The notes under the pieces are model-generated. The model saw nothing but the letters and a program-made list of their open reading frames with translations. It was not told where the DNA came from and searched no databases. A DNA stretch of 64,000 bases, taken from positions 21,204,001 to 21,268,000 of the forward strand of contig JAKSXM010000014.1 of NCBI GenBank assembly GCA_022575985.1. The letters run 5' to 3'. Source of the stretch: Anagrus nilaparvatae. Its lineage: Eukaryota > Arthropoda > Insecta > Hymenoptera > Mymaridae. A program made the position numbers and the translations under genes. Positions 36,738 to 49,680 of this stretch are shown piece by piece. Position 1 is the first letter of the stretch; each line of letters begins with the position of its first letter.

Positions 36738-39023
36738 ATGGCAGCAACGGACGGACAAATCGTCGGTGCAGCTGCCCGTTGGTCTGAAGAAGCTTGTTAC
36801 CTTCGAGAATTTGTAGGCAAACATCGGATACCTGCCGTCGTCAAAATCATCAAAGGCCAATATGGTGGATTCGGAGTTCCAACATTACCTGCGCCTGGTT
36901 TGCAAAGTACAGCATTATTGGTTTCAGCTGGAAGAAGGCGGAAAATCTTAGCACAGGCTGTTAAAATCAAAGAAGGACGACGGGTGGTAGGAGTAGGACC
37001 AAGAATTGCCATTCCAGATAGTTATCCAGGTTATTTTGAAATTTTGAGCGAAGAGGGTAGAGCAGCGCGTGGTATTGAGTCGGTTTCAGAACTGGCTCGG
37101 AGGTGTCCAGAATCAGGTGCTTTGTTAAGGGAAGGCGTACGTGCGTTGAGTTGTCGGCAGGATGAGATATCCGGAGCGTTAATACCAGAAGGAAATCGGA
37201 ATCTTCCTGCTGGAGAAACTTTAGCAATTTTAGGTGAGGTCACTATACCAGGACGTGGTCGTTTTCTCAGGTGCTCGGATACCAAAGGAGATGATTTATT
37301 GTTACATATGGAACAAAGGGCTAGATTCAGTGCCTTAGCTAGAGAAGATAGTATAGGTGGAGTGCATACAGCCCGTGCACTTCTCTCTAAAAGACTTCCA
37401 TTAACAGTAAGACTCGTACATGGTCAGCCTCCAAGAGGATTAAAGTCAGCTTCACAGTTTCTTCCAGAGTTAAGACTGTTATCTAGTTTTGAAGAAGAAC
37501 ACGTTTTTGCGTTGCCATTACAAAGAGATGGTGCTGCTGCTGCCTTACCATTGGCAGCACCATTAAAACTTGCACGTGCACGTAACGAGGAAGCTTTACG
37601 TGCTATGCCAGAATTTGCCCGATTGGTTGAAAAATCTGTAAGACTTGTTACAGAAGTAGCTGATCGAGCACATGCACTAGAAGGGCGTTTAGCAGAGGGT
37701 AAACCTGGAAGACCGACACGGGCAGCTGGTTTTCTAAGAAGAGCAGCTGGTGCAGAAGTAAGATCAAGGCACACTCACCATCATCATCATCTGGCACCAG
37801 TAATATCACGCGATGAAAATCGAGCACCAAGTAACGGATTTGCTGAAGATTACGATGAAATTGATCAAATTTACGATTACGTACGTGGTTTCGCACCTCT
37901 TCCACGCAGTGCTCGACCTTGTTATGAAGTCTTGGGTCCATTATTGGATGACCGGCCTGAACCACCACCAATAGAAACTATTCCCACGAAAAAGAATCAA
38001 GCCGAAAAAAGAACAAGGCGCGCAGGCCGTGATCCTCCACCACCAGGAACATTAACACCCATACCAACAACGGTATTGTTACCTTCAAGGCCAGAAAAAC
38101 CACCGCTGGCTAAACTTTACGTAAAAAATAACGGTACACAGCGAGGGCGAGCTTTAGCTAGACAAAAAAGTGCCTCCCCACTAAAAGAAACCATACCAGG
38201 TTTCAAAGGTGGATCTCCTCTTTTTAATATTAGATATAAAAGTCTTACGAATCTTCAACAAGCGATGGAATTAGATGGAACTTTAGACTCCAGTCATTCA
38301 GGTGGTAGAACATCGGGAGATTCCGGGACCGGTGCAAAACTTCCAGAAAAAAGGTCATTTAATTTCTTTTTTTTCCCCTTAATTTAAGAAAAAAAAAAAT
38401 TATTGAGTTTGTTTTTAATTTACTCTGTGAATGTAATCTGTCATATCGTTATCATATTTTTCTATCAATATTTGATACAGTAGATCAGGGATTACGGACT
38501 ACGGGAAACGTACAAGTCTTTTGAGAAGATTTATCATCAAGAGTCTCAGATTAATCTTGAACTTAAAAAACAAACGTATGACATTCACTCATCTTTAATT
38601 TAACTTATTTGTCTTTTTGCTAGAATAATTATGTATCCAATATACAAGTTATCAAATACCCAACAACAAAGTAAAGGAAGTATTTTGATTGATAATCTTG
38701 CCGTCCTGTTTGAAATAACTTAGATAAAAATCCTTATCTCAGCTAATGCTTTAGTTGTAGAAAATTTGTTTTTTAATTTGAATAAAATTTAAATATAAAA
38801 TTAAAAATTACTCATGAATCAATCATACAGATCGCGGAGACTTAGCAGACCACGGTCTTTGACAAATCTCGTGTGGGAATTACGAGGAGGAAGTGGCATT
38901 GGCTGTACGAGACCGGAAACGCCACCAACAGCGACAGTGGCACCAATACCACCAACCAAATGTGGACCGCGTCTGGCTGTCACCGTCATGGCACCAAGGC
39001 GCGTTGGGACGCTCTACCTCTAA
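36738..39023 (+). CDS. sano: CABIT-domain protein, Serrano/GAREM-like (two coding exons)
   Basis: Joined CDS 36738-38353 and 38831-39023, 602 residues. The ATG at 36738 is the first in frame after in-frame stops at 36690 and 36693, and the exon opens at an AG acceptor (36675). Residues about 20-300 look like a CABIT domain (start YLREFVGKHRIPAVVKI), the module of Themis, GAREM and insect Serrano. A His run (near 345-351) and an acidic Tyr-rich motif (YDEIDQIYDYVRG, 372-384) follow. Then come Pro-rich segments and two SLTNL motifs, one in each exon. The intron (38354-38830) joins phase 2 to phase 2 and restores RPRSLTNLVWE. The donor AAAAAG/GTCATT is weak, so an unspliced form ending at 38387 is possible. 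The C-terminus, GTLYL, resembles a class II PDZ ligand. Fly Serrano acts in tracheal tube-length/planar polarity with Dishevelled; vertebrate GAREM links receptor tyrosine kinases to MAPK. Local GC and codon choice are far above the flanks. Family assignment is strong; the exact name is from memory of the family. Confidence 0.8.
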
Positions 39024-40390
39024 AAAGTAAGTAAAATCTCGTTAATTAAACCCTAAATTTATTAATTTTAAAATTATTCTTCAAATTTAAACTTAATATT
39101 TTATTTATTTTAACTGAATTAGAAAGTATCGATCCCAAAAGATCAGAATCAAAATCCCCGGTAGTTAAAATAAGAGTACGCGCAATCCCTTTTAAAGTTT
39201 ATCAGTAAAAACTTCAGTTAATTTTATAAAAAAGGCGATTATCAAGGATAAGAATATCTGTATCAAAGAATTCCATTAGAAAAATCTTTTATATCCCAAA
39301 ACTAGCAATAATTTATTAAAATTTATAGCTGCTAAGTGCCTTAAGATAAAATACATATTCCAGCGATAAAAGTATAATTTACTGTACACATTAATATCTG
39401 ATCTATAAAAAAGACCTTTTGAAGTTAAGTAAAACAAGTTGAAGTTATACTTTATTTAAAAAGCTTAAAAAGTAATATAAAATTTTGATAGAAAAACGAG
39501 CTTTTTATAAATGTTTATAGCATTAAATGATACAATATAAAAACTTGTTTATTGCATCGAATATTTCTTACTTTATACCAACATTTAAAACTATCAAGTA
39601 GTTTATAAAAAAAAAAAGCTTTATATCCCATGTTTATAATGCACTATTTAAAACTCGTCCTTTCCTTTTTTTCTTCATTCAAAATAAAATAAAAAAAAAA
39701 GCAAATAAACAAACAAGAAAAAGCTACACACAAAGAAAAATGTATGTAGAAACGTGTTTCATAGAGAGAGAAAAGTTAAAATAAAAAAAGATTTTAACTC
39801 GTAGGAATATCAACTTGTTTTACAATGCAATGTGCAAGTACATATAGAATAAGGAGTTCTATATCTATATATATATATCGAACAATACGTGAGAAAACTT
39901 TACATTACACTGTAAATATATTTTATTTTGTATTAAAACAAATCATTTCTTTTTATTCTTCTTTTACCTTCTTCGATATAAGACGTTTTTATGATTTAAT
40001 ATAATTTATACCCACTTTTTTTTTTTACAATCTATGTAGTAGTAGTTAATTACACATGTAAAATACAAACAAAAAGAAAATTTTTTATTTTTGACTTTGA
40101 AGGTTATTTTTGGAAAAGGGCATAAATCAGTAAACTTATGAACATAAAAAAAATAGTTTGGTCATTTTTTTAAGCTTTTTTTCGTTTATACAGCAGGTTA
40201 TTATTTTTTTTTTTTTACGACGAAAATTAATTGACATCGAAGATATAATAAATTTTAACGTCGATTTTAATACTCTAAAAGTAAAATTAAAAAAAAATTT
40301 TGCAGAGAGAAAAAATTTTTTTTTACAGCGGGCAGATATTGCGTAATAAATGTGTTTTCTTGCCTCTAAAAAGAAGAAAAATGGTATACA
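39024..40390. other. Region downstream of the Serrano-like gene
   Basis: Presumed 3' UTR and flank. A consensus donor GTAAGT lies 5 bp after the TAA stop. The first AATAAA I see is at 39683-39688. No further coding exon is apparent. Confidence 0.4.
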
Positions 40391-40394
40391 ACCC

Positions 40395-40735
40395 TTAGCC
40401 ATAAAAAATGCCCCAGATTCCAGATTTTGATACTCAGTTTGGCCTTGGATGGTAATTTATGAGCAACTAAGATCATTTTTTGTTAAAAGTTCATGTAAAA
40501 GTACCTCTTATACAAAAATAGCTATTTATTTAACAAGGGATAAAATATTGGTTCTGGCTTTGCATGCAGTTGTATGTACGAGCGAGCGTAGCGAGCGACT
40601 GTAGACAGCATGCAAAAGCCGAACCCAATATTTTTTCTCGTGTTTTAAAATATACTTTTACATATAATGGGCAAAAAAGCCGTCTCCCTAGGGCAGAAAA
40701 TAGACTTTTTTTGTCCTAGATATGTAAAAATTAGT
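40395..40735. repeat. Dispersed repeat, family R1, copy 4
   Basis: Shows the full order of the family: a diverged CCAGATTCCAG...TTGGCCTTGGATGGTAATT hairpin, then AACAAGGGATAAAATATTGG, GCATGC, the word GAGCGAGCGTAGCGAGCGAC, GCATGC, and the complementary CCCAATATTTTTTCTCGTG. A CCTAGGGCAGAAAATAGAC tail follows. The GC-rich core stands out sharply from its surroundings. No coding capacity. Confidence 0.65.
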
Positions 40736-40781
40736 AATTCATAATTTTTTTTCGCGAATTTATGAAAATTAATTGTAAATA

Positions 40782-41156
40782 CATTGTAAAAAGTAACTTT
40801 CTTAGATTTACAAAAAAAATAGAATTTTTTCGAAAAATTAGTAAATTTTCAAAAAAATTTGTAAATATTCGAAAAAAATCGTAAATTTACTAAATTTAGT
40901 ATATTATCGAAAAATTCGAAAATTCTCAATTTGTTTTTGTGAATTCATAAAAAAAATTGATAATTAACAATTTTTTTTCGAAAATTTACAAAAAATAGTC
41001 GTATAATTGTGAATTTGCTACTTTTTTCGTAAATGCACAAAAAAAAATCGAGAATTCTCGAATTTTTCGATCATATACTAAATTTAGAAAATTTACGATT
41101 TTTTTCGAATATTTACAAATTTTTTTGTTAATATAAGGAAGTTACTTTTTACAGTG
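40782..41156. mobile_element. MITE family M1, copy 2 (375 bp, TA target)
   Basis: Ends are CATTGTAAAAAGTAACTTT and its near-inverse AAGTTACTTTTTACAGTG, flanked by TA on both sides. Internal words match copy 1 at 31424 in the same order, with an internal shortening of about 50 bp. One terminal mismatch (CATTG against CACTG) indicates some age. Confidence 0.85.
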
Positions 41157-44100
41157 TATATAAAAAATATTTGACTATTCACTTTTGCCCCCAATTCATA
41201 AAAATAAATAAATTACGATTTTTATCAAAAATTTACGAATTTTTCGCCAATAAAAAATTTTTTTTATATACATTTTCTGAATTTTCTTTCAACCAGGAAC
41301 GTATGAATTAAAAAATAATTTAAATTTCCTAGTGCAATTTCATATATATAATTAGCGAGGCCTCAAAATAACCTTTTAATCTATTTATCGATATTATTTT
41401 ATCTATTTATCCTTTTAATCAATTGATCTACTAGGCAATAATTTTTTTAACAGATTCTTAAAAATTGTCTATTAGCAAAAATGCTTGTTAGTTTGCCTTC
41501 AAATCACATAGTCTCAAAATTCCATTTTATTGCACTTTAGTTATTTATTGTAGCAAATAATTCTAGCCAGCATAAAAAATTAATAATTTAGACATTAAAA
41601 TTTGTAATAAAATTTAAAATTAAAAACGGAAATTTTCATATTTTCAAAACATCAAGGTGCCACTGTACATTAAAATACCTGAGCATATAAAATAAGCTTT
41701 TTTTTTATTAAGATATCAAACATAACCTATAAATAATTTAATTCAAACACACGTTAGAAAACCGTTATTTTAAATTAATTGAATAAGCAATGAGTTAACT
41801 TTTTAAAATGCAAATCCAAACTAACAAAATTTATATACTTACACGCAGACCAAAAAAAAAATGCTGTTGTCGATGAGACATTATATTCATGAAATTGACA
41901 TACATTTTCAAATTTATTATCTCCTCCCATTTTATATTGTCTTTTTTAACCTACGCAAGTAACAATTTCTTTTACATACAAATAATTTTACAAATAAATT
42001 AATTGCGTGCTTATTTTGGCCACAATTTATATCATAAATTTAAGACTTCGCTTTTTTTTAATTGATAACAGTGAAAAAGTAAAAATGAGTAAAGAAAAAT
42101 TTGAATTTATTTTTTTTTTAGAAGAAAAAAAAACGCCTACATAAAAAATATTGCATTTTTTATAAGATTTGATACGTAGGAGTTTTATAAAACCAATTCA
42201 AAATAATTTTTTAACAAAACATGAATAAAGAAAAAAAAGTTAAATTTAGTAATTTTGTAGAAAAAAAAAGGTAAAATAAAATTAAGTTTTTATTATAATA
42301 TAGGAGAGCACTCCCTTCAGGTGCGCGTGGGCGTTATCAGTCAGTAGCCATAAGTTCAATACACGTATATATGCAATACAAACAAAGAGGTTTGATCAGT
42401 GGTTTTCTTAGAGCATGACAAGCAAAACTTTTTATTTCTATTGTTAAACTGTATGACTCTTTCGAAGATGAGCTTATGGTATAAATGTCAAGGAATGAGT
42501 TTATTATATTTTTTAATTTTTTCTTTTATTTTTTAGCAAGTAAGATTTATTCGAATTTAACCATGAAAAATGAAATATTGTAATTAAAATAATAAAAAGG
42601 ATCAGCCAGTCTATATTTGAAATAAGCTGTTTTTTTTAAGCTATTAAAACAGTTTTTATTATAAAAAAAAAGTATATAACGTAATGAAGTGGCATGTTTA
42701 TTACTTGCGACTTCCTCAATAAAGATAAAGCATCCTATATTTATATAGCTGATTAACTTATATATTTATAAGTAAGATGTCTGTAATTTCATTTTAATTT
42801 TATGTTTTCAAAAATGTATAAAGACATTTTTTTAATGGGGATTTGGTTTAAGCTGCACCTTAGGTCTTGGATTATTTTGGTTTTTTATGGATTTTTGAGA
42901 ATTTTAAAACTGAATTTTTAAGATTTTGAAAATTTTAGATCCATTGGCTCATTTCAAAGGCTGAAAATCGGTTTGTCAATTACTAGCCCTGTTTTGATAA
43001 ATTTTGTTTTGTTTCTCAAATAAATGTATTATCAAAAATTAACATAAACTTCACAAATCCAAGTATTTCCGTAAAATCTCTAGTGCCAAAAAATGTCAAA
43101 ACCATAATATTTCACAGCAAAAAAATTTATTCAAACTCTACGAGCTTAGATATTTAGTACCTCATAAATTAAACTTTTCCATAAATTTTTATTAGATATT
43201 AAAAAAGCATTAAAAAATATTGCAAAATAAGCAAAAGTCTAATATACACACAAAGAAAATCCAGGAAATGTTAAAATTTTATATTTTTGCATGCATAGAT
43301 AATAATAGTTAAAAAAAAAAAAAAAAATTTTGTTACTTATGGTTTTTCCTTTCATCGATGGGCAAAAAGAAAAAAATTTTCCTATTATAATAAAAAGATC
43401 TCTCAATATAGCATAAATCGTAAAAATCTAGTCAAAAGGTTATAAGATGTCCCGTAAGATTTTTCCTTTATTTTTTATAGCATATTTTAAAAAATACCGT
43501 TAAAAAAGCGAATAAATATATGTGTAATGTGCGTTATTTTTTTTTACTCCTAGCACATAGAGAGACAGAATATAATGTAATAATTTTTATGGAGGCGGTA
43601 ATTTTTGTTTGTAATATATTTTTCTAAATACTGCTGTACAAGCGAATAATTAATTGCATAAACGATCTTTGTGAAAAATAATAAAAAAAAAAAAATTTTT
43701 TTCAAACATTTTATATGTCAATGTTCGTTATATCATAAATAAAGATTATATTTCAGTAGAAAAAGTCCAAAACTAGTCAGACAAGTATAATAATTTTTTG
43801 TATATACTACAGAGCAATATAAAAGTAATTTTAAAATTACGCATTGTTCGCGGTTAATGACTTAACGCTCGATTGCTTTTAGCATAGAAAAATTTATATA
43901 TATAATGTAGAAAACTGCTTTCCCTTATATTATACATTCATAATTGCCGGACTTATAAAGCGCTGCCACGTGCCTGATAACAATCACTTATCTATACATA
44001 AATAGTCTCGCCATACACACACACACATATGAATTTTTTAGCACATTTACATGATAAATAATATTTTCGTTCTTGTTAGTTATTAGATGATAAAAAAACT

Positions 44101-45255
44101 AGTTTGCATTTTTTGTGAATGTAGAAAAAATTCGTTTTACGAAGGTCAAATCGAACAAATATTTTAGTAATATTTCTATTATCAGTCGGTGAACTTTTTT
44201 GCGAAATTTAACTGGTTTGATCTAAATTTTTATCCTTAAAGTATTAAACTACTGCATTTTTCCTTTTAAGAATTTATATTACTTATTTTATTATACAATT
44301 AGATTATTAACATAATATTTATTATTTAATTACCAAGTTATAATTGCTGAAATTTAATATCTCCGTGTTTTTGAACTTACAATAAAATCATTTAAAACAG
44401 ATACTTGCGTGTAATAAACTTTAATATTTATAGATTAAAATTGTTTTTTAAATTAGTTTATGCAATCTTTTAGAATATTTAAGTTTTTTCATATCAGTAG
44501 CCATAAAATTTGAATTTTATAATTGCATGGAATAATTAATTATGTAATAAGCGGGCCCTTTTATGGTAGTTTTAGACTTTAAGAAGGCAATTACATATTG
44601 TAAATTTCTAGAAAGTTATAAAATATTTTACGCTGTTTGGGTATTTAGCAACAACAATTTTATTGAGTAGTTTTTGAAAAGAATTTTTTTATTGCTACAT
44701 TCTGTCATTAATATTAATTTTCGTTTGCATAAAATTGAAGGTTCAAAATATTTAATAATTTTTCTTGTTTTGATAGATAAACATCATACATTTTTATCAA
44801 TAAATTTATCTATTTCTTAAAATATCATGCAAAAAGTTTTAATAAGAGTTAAAAATATTTACAAAACTATAAATAATATACCAGATTAAGAAAAAAAAAG
44901 AACGGCAAGCATCTTTATCGAAATGGTAGATTTTTAAAAATGTTTAACTTATATGATGAATATTTTTAAAGTTACGAATCCTATTCAAAAATTTATACTA
45001 TTTTATCAATCTCAAAATACTTAAATATTTAAACTAAAACTTAGGTCGCTTATTTTAAATATTTAAGAATCTTATATCAATTAACATCTTTGACTCAATA
45101 TTTTCTCGCAAACGAAATGAGTTTGCGAGATTATATAAGTACGAATTCTTAAATTTTTAATATCAGTAATTGTAATCTTAAAATACATTATAATATTTAG
45201 GTATTTTAATAATAGAAATTTAAACTGTCTTTCTTTAAACATTACCCATGCACAA
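41157..45255. other. AT-rich non-genic DNA
   Basis: No gene supported. GC-richer patches at 42305-42365 (GCACTCCCTTCAGGTGCGCG, TCAGTCAGTAG) and 43840-44000 could be regulatory, but nothing decides it. Confidence 0.5.
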
Positions 45256-45259
45256 TTTG

Positions 45260-45680
45260 TCTATCTCCTCAGCAAACGATTCAATTTGGACGTCGCCTTG
45301 GTGCATTCGGTGCGAAAATATTTCTTTTGTAAAAAGGGACATAATACTGGATTTGAAATTGCCTTTTTTGCCCTTTATATATAATAGTACATTTTTAACC
45401 AAAGGAAGCAAAAAAAGAACGTCCCAGATCGCACGTTTATTAGCATCCGAGGTAAAGCCGAGATTATTTACATATCTAGGGCAAAAAGACTGTTTTTTTA
45501 TCCGTACGTCAATGTAAAGATGGGACATCTTTTTTGCTCATTTTATGCAAAATTATATTTAAATCACAAGACAATATATGAGGTTCGAGTCTTGCGTACT
45601 GACTGCACTCGTTAGCTCGCCATGCAACTGCATGCAAATTCAAAACCAATAATTTGTCTCTTTTAAAAAATAGCTATAAC
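45260..45680. repeat. Dispersed repeat, family R1, copy 5 (inverted)
   Basis: Contains CCCAGATCGCACGTTTATTAG and CATCCGAGGTAAAGCCGAG of the first hairpin. These are followed in inverted order by ACAAGACAATATATGAGGTTC, GCGTACTGACTGCACTCG, GCATGC and AACCAATAATTTGTC of the second hairpin. The overlapping open frames on both strands (45235-45528) come from the palindromic structure. Confidence 0.6.
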
Positions 45681-48580
45681 TTTTAATTTAAATATTAATG
45701 AACTATACTGCCGTTCAATAAAATGTACTGCCGCGAATTTGGGTTCCAGAATCTATGATGGTCATTCGACAGCATATGATTTTATCCAAATAATTTATAA
45801 CAAATAAAGTACTTACATAAATTTATTATGAAACATGTTTAAAGCATTACAGAAGCGTTTTAATTTTAAATTGAAATTTAATGTCGTTTTTACCTATTGT
45901 GCAAAAATTTTCATTTTATTTATAATTGAGTAATCTTAACAAACAAATATATAACCAATATTTAGGAAATATATATTGGAAGTATCATTTATATTAACCA
46001 ACAATAAAATAAAGTAAATACGACACAAAGAAGTGATATTTCATACTAAAGAAAATTTCGCAATATTAATATAATCTTAAAATTGATTCCATGAAATTGT
46101 ATTTTAACAGCCAGCAAATAAGTAAATAAAAAAAATTATCAAAAAATATTGTAAAATTTTAGCGGTTTATAAAAAATTTAAAAAATTTGTCATTAATAAA
46201 AATAAATAACGTTTAAATAAATAAAATTGTTAAAATAATTTATTATATGCACATATACGTAAAAATTAATACCGTTAGACCTTACTTCGAATTTTGAAGA
46301 AGAAAAAGAAGGAAAAAAAAAAAATTCTTTTTACTGTTTAATTCTTTTCTTTATTTCTTTAATATAGCCTAAAGGGATTTCTTATATAAATTATATTTTT
46401 CAATAATTTATACTATAAGTACACACACATATTATTAATTCTCAGAAAAATGAAATTGAAATCATCTTCCATTTTATATATAAGTACAGTAAAATAATCG
46501 CGGAACTTAGTAGTTTTTTTTCATTCAACTATGAAATTACTCATATAAATACACGAACAGATTGAGATAAATTTTTCAGGAAGAAGAAGTTCGCTTTATA
46601 AATACACGTTTTGTTTATTTTTTCGTTATTTTTTCACATGCTAGAAAAACAATAAAATAGAAAAAACAAACATTAATCAACAATAGAAAATATTAATCAA
46701 AAAAAATTTTTATAATAAAATACAAATTTACGCGCCGAACGTACCGATTACTTTTTGAAAATAAAAAAAATTACACTTCCGCCTCTGGGTGTATAAAATA
46801 CACATCAATATTATTACTTTATGCCGTTTTCTTCGATCTCGGTACTCGAATAATTGTGCTGTAAAAAGAAATATTATTTTATTTTTACAAAGCTTCTAGT
46901 GTTATAATTCCAACGGTTGTGTATATTTTTTCTTTTTTTAAAAAATAACTTGTTAATATGTACTACTACCAAATAACAAAAAGGGTTGAATAAAAAACGG
47001 TATATTGATAATTCACTTAACGGAATAATTTTTTTATTTTTCGAAAAAATCAATTCTCATACAAAAAAAAAAAAAAAAAAAAACTTACTTATTTACCGCT
47101 ATTATGCTTGTAAATTTCTTTCTCAAAAAATATCAGCATGTAATTAATAATGAAATTAAAAGTTAAAATCAATTTTGCTTGAATCATCACATTTTTTTTT
47201 TCTTTTCAAATTTTAATGTCCGTTCCAAACGATTTGAGTTCGATTACCTTTTATAAGAGCTTGCGTCATATTTAAATTATTTTATCTTTAGTTAACAATC
47301 AAACTGCATATTATTTTTATTATGATAAAAAATATTTTACGCTCGTAAAATAAAAAAAAAATTATAATTCTTTTATTATTATTATATTTATCGAGTCATG
47401 CGTTCAAGGACATTGCATGAAGAATCTTTAAATATTATTTACTGGCTTGGATTTTCTATGCGAATGAACGGTGAATGACATCCGGATCAAAAGAAAAAAA
47501 AAGTTTATGCAGCAGACTGGAATGATTGTGTATAATGTCAAAATCAGTGAAAGACGTTTTTCACTGTCTTTTCGATTCATATTTTATATTCAAAAATTAA
47601 ATAATTGCATGTTAATTTTAGTGCACCTGTAACTAGCCAGAAATATTATAACTTTATTTACGATTGAATTATTTTTTTAAATGCAGCTTCGCCTACGCAA
47701 GCTTTTAAACTTTCTGAAAAGTATATTTTTTTCTTAAAGATAAACATCGTTTATGTGTACTCAAAGAGAGACAATGTAAAGATTTATCTTATTTAATGTT
47801 GAAATTTGCGCGTTATATGTTATTGTTTGTCTAATCTAACTTTTACTACCTACTGACGAATTACGTGATTTTTGTAAACTAAAAGTTAAAAAAAAATATT
47901 CAATAACTTTTTTTTAACACTTTGCGCCGAATAAATTAACAATATAAAAGATAAAATCTTAAAATTAAATTTTTATTACGTCAGTTTAAATTTTATGCAC
48001 ACATATTGACTTTTTTAGTTTTCACAAAATAATTATTAATTTATCCAATAAATTGCAAAAGTAAATAATCTAACGGTCGCTTATACCATATATTTTCAGT
48101 ACGTAACACGCTTTTATAAAAAGATTAATAAATTATTTATATCGAGACTCTAAATAATAATATGCTAGCGTTAAAAGATTATTGATGCTTTCTCCAATTA
48201 TACGATAAATTTTTAAAAAATTCTCCCATATTTAGAACTTTAACAAATAATCAGTCTCTGTGTAAAAAGTTTGCATAACAACTAAATCCAGTATATTCGA
48301 TAATAAAGTTATGTACACAGTACTTTTTTTTCAAAATTTATTTATTTTTTAATAAAATAAAAATTCAAACATATGTGAGTGTGAAAGTCAATTCTTTGTT
48401 CGTTAATTTTTTATTTTATATTTATTGTATTATATTTATTATATCTTTATAAAATTTGCAGTTGTAAGAAGGAAAGTAATATAGGTATATGAGCAATTCT
48501 ATTAGAATAGAGTTGTTGCATTGTATTGAGAATATTAGATATTCTAAAAATATATTTAAAAATATTTAATACGTGTTTTT
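45681..48580. other. AT-rich non-genic DNA
   Basis: No gene supported. A higher-complexity stretch at 47395-47580 contains a GTGAAAGACGTTTTTCAC hairpin and may be conserved non-coding DNA. Confidence 0.5.
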
Positions 48581-48584
48581 TTAG

Positions 48585-48758
48585 TTTTTCATAATAATTC
48601 AAAACAATGGAGTTATTAGCATCTAAAAAACTGTGATAGGGGTAGTTAATGTCATATAGTAAAAAACCTATCTAACTGTATATAAAAATTTACGTCAACT
48701 GTCCCTCCTCCAATTTTTAATGTCTAATAACTCCATTCTTTTTAATTATTATGAAAAA
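48585..48758. mobile_element. MITE-like element with about 35-bp inverted ends
   Basis: 48585-48619 (CATAATAATTC...GGAGTTATTAG) and 48724-48758 (CTAATAACTCC...AATTATTATG) are inverted repeats with a few mismatches around a 104-bp non-coding centre. It lies directly against R1 copy 6, suggesting nested or clustered insertion. Superfamily unknown. Confidence 0.55.
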
Positions 48759-48764
48759 AAATAT

Positions 48765-48970
48765 CTATTTGTTCAACAAGGGAAAAAAAGTAGGATTTGG
48801 CTTTCAATGCAGTTGTATGCACGAGTGAGCGTAGCGAACGAGTGCAGACAGCATTGAAAGTAAAATTTCCTACATTTTTTCCCGTGTTCAACACATAGTT
48901 TTTCATTAAAAGCGAAAAAAAGATCGCCCGAAAGTAAGAAAGTAGACCTTTTTTGCAGCGTGTAATGAAA
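48765..48970. repeat. Dispersed repeat, family R1, copy 6
   Basis: Carries AACAAGGGAAAAAAAGTAGG, CAATGCAGTTGTATGCACG, the word GAGTGAGCGTAGCGAACGAG, GCAGACAGCATTGAAAG and the closing CCTACATTTTTTCCCGTG, a hairpin like copy 4 with about 20-bp arms. The minus-strand frames here are by-products. Confidence 0.65.
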
Positions 48971-49002
48971 AATATATTTATCAAATATTTTAATACCGAC
49001 TA

Positions 49003-49600
49003 CAAAACCGAATCCCGGCCCTAACGACCCAGAAAAACCGAATCTTAACACTAACAGTGCGAAAATAGCTAAAACACACAGTTTAGGGGTAGTTTTTGCT
49101 AATTCAAGGTAAGAAATTAAACTTTAACAAAAAATCGCCCAAAATTCTTGTTAAGCGGAAAAAAACCTATTGAAACCGAATCTAAACAATTAAAGTGCGA
49201 AAATAGCAAAAACAACTTTTTAGGGGTAGTTTTACTAATTTAAGGGTGAGAAATTAAATAGTCATAAAAAATTCCCCGAAATTCGTGATCAATGATCCAA
49301 AAAAACCCATATAAGCCGAATCTTAACACAGACAATGCAAAAATAGCAAAAACATCCCTTTTAGAGGTAGTTTTGCTAATTTAAGGATGAGAAAATAATT
49401 TCTAATAAAAAATTCGCCAAAATTCGTGATCAGCGACCCAAAAAACTCATTAAAACCGTTTCTGAACTCTTAAACTGCCAAAATAGCAAAAAAACCCCCT
49501 TCTTAGGGGTATTTTTTGCTAATGAAAGGGTTAATATTAACTTTTCATAGAAAACTCCTCGAAATTCTTGATCAACGACTCAAAAAATCTGTAGGGTAGT
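49003..49600. repeat. Tandem array of about 130-150-bp units (four copies)
   Basis: Four diverged units repeat the words AAACCGAATCTTAACA, CAGTGCGAAAATAGC, TTAGGGGTAGTTTTTGCTAAT, AAAATTCCCCGAAATTC and GATCAGCGACCCAAAAAA. The GGGGTAGTTTT word occurs near 49083, 49212, 49363 and 49503. Related units in partly opposite orientation occur at 54770-55180. No coding frame runs through the units. The flank (49600-49680) shares ACTGGAGTATCAG with 55209, so the array is probably part of one dispersed element. Confidence 0.65.
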
Positions 49601-49680
49601 GGACGGTAAGAATACCACCCATATTAACTGGAGTATCAGGATTAGAGTACAAAATTAATCAACAGTACTGATTGATTAGA

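Noticed and set aside
37031..37971. Several minus-strand frames opposite the CABIT-domain exon
   Set aside because: They are antisense shadows of a strongly coding plus-strand exon.
45575..45595. GGTTCGAGTC word resembling a tRNA B box
   Set aside because: No cloverleaf, A box or acceptor stem surrounds it, and it belongs to the dispersed R1 repeat.
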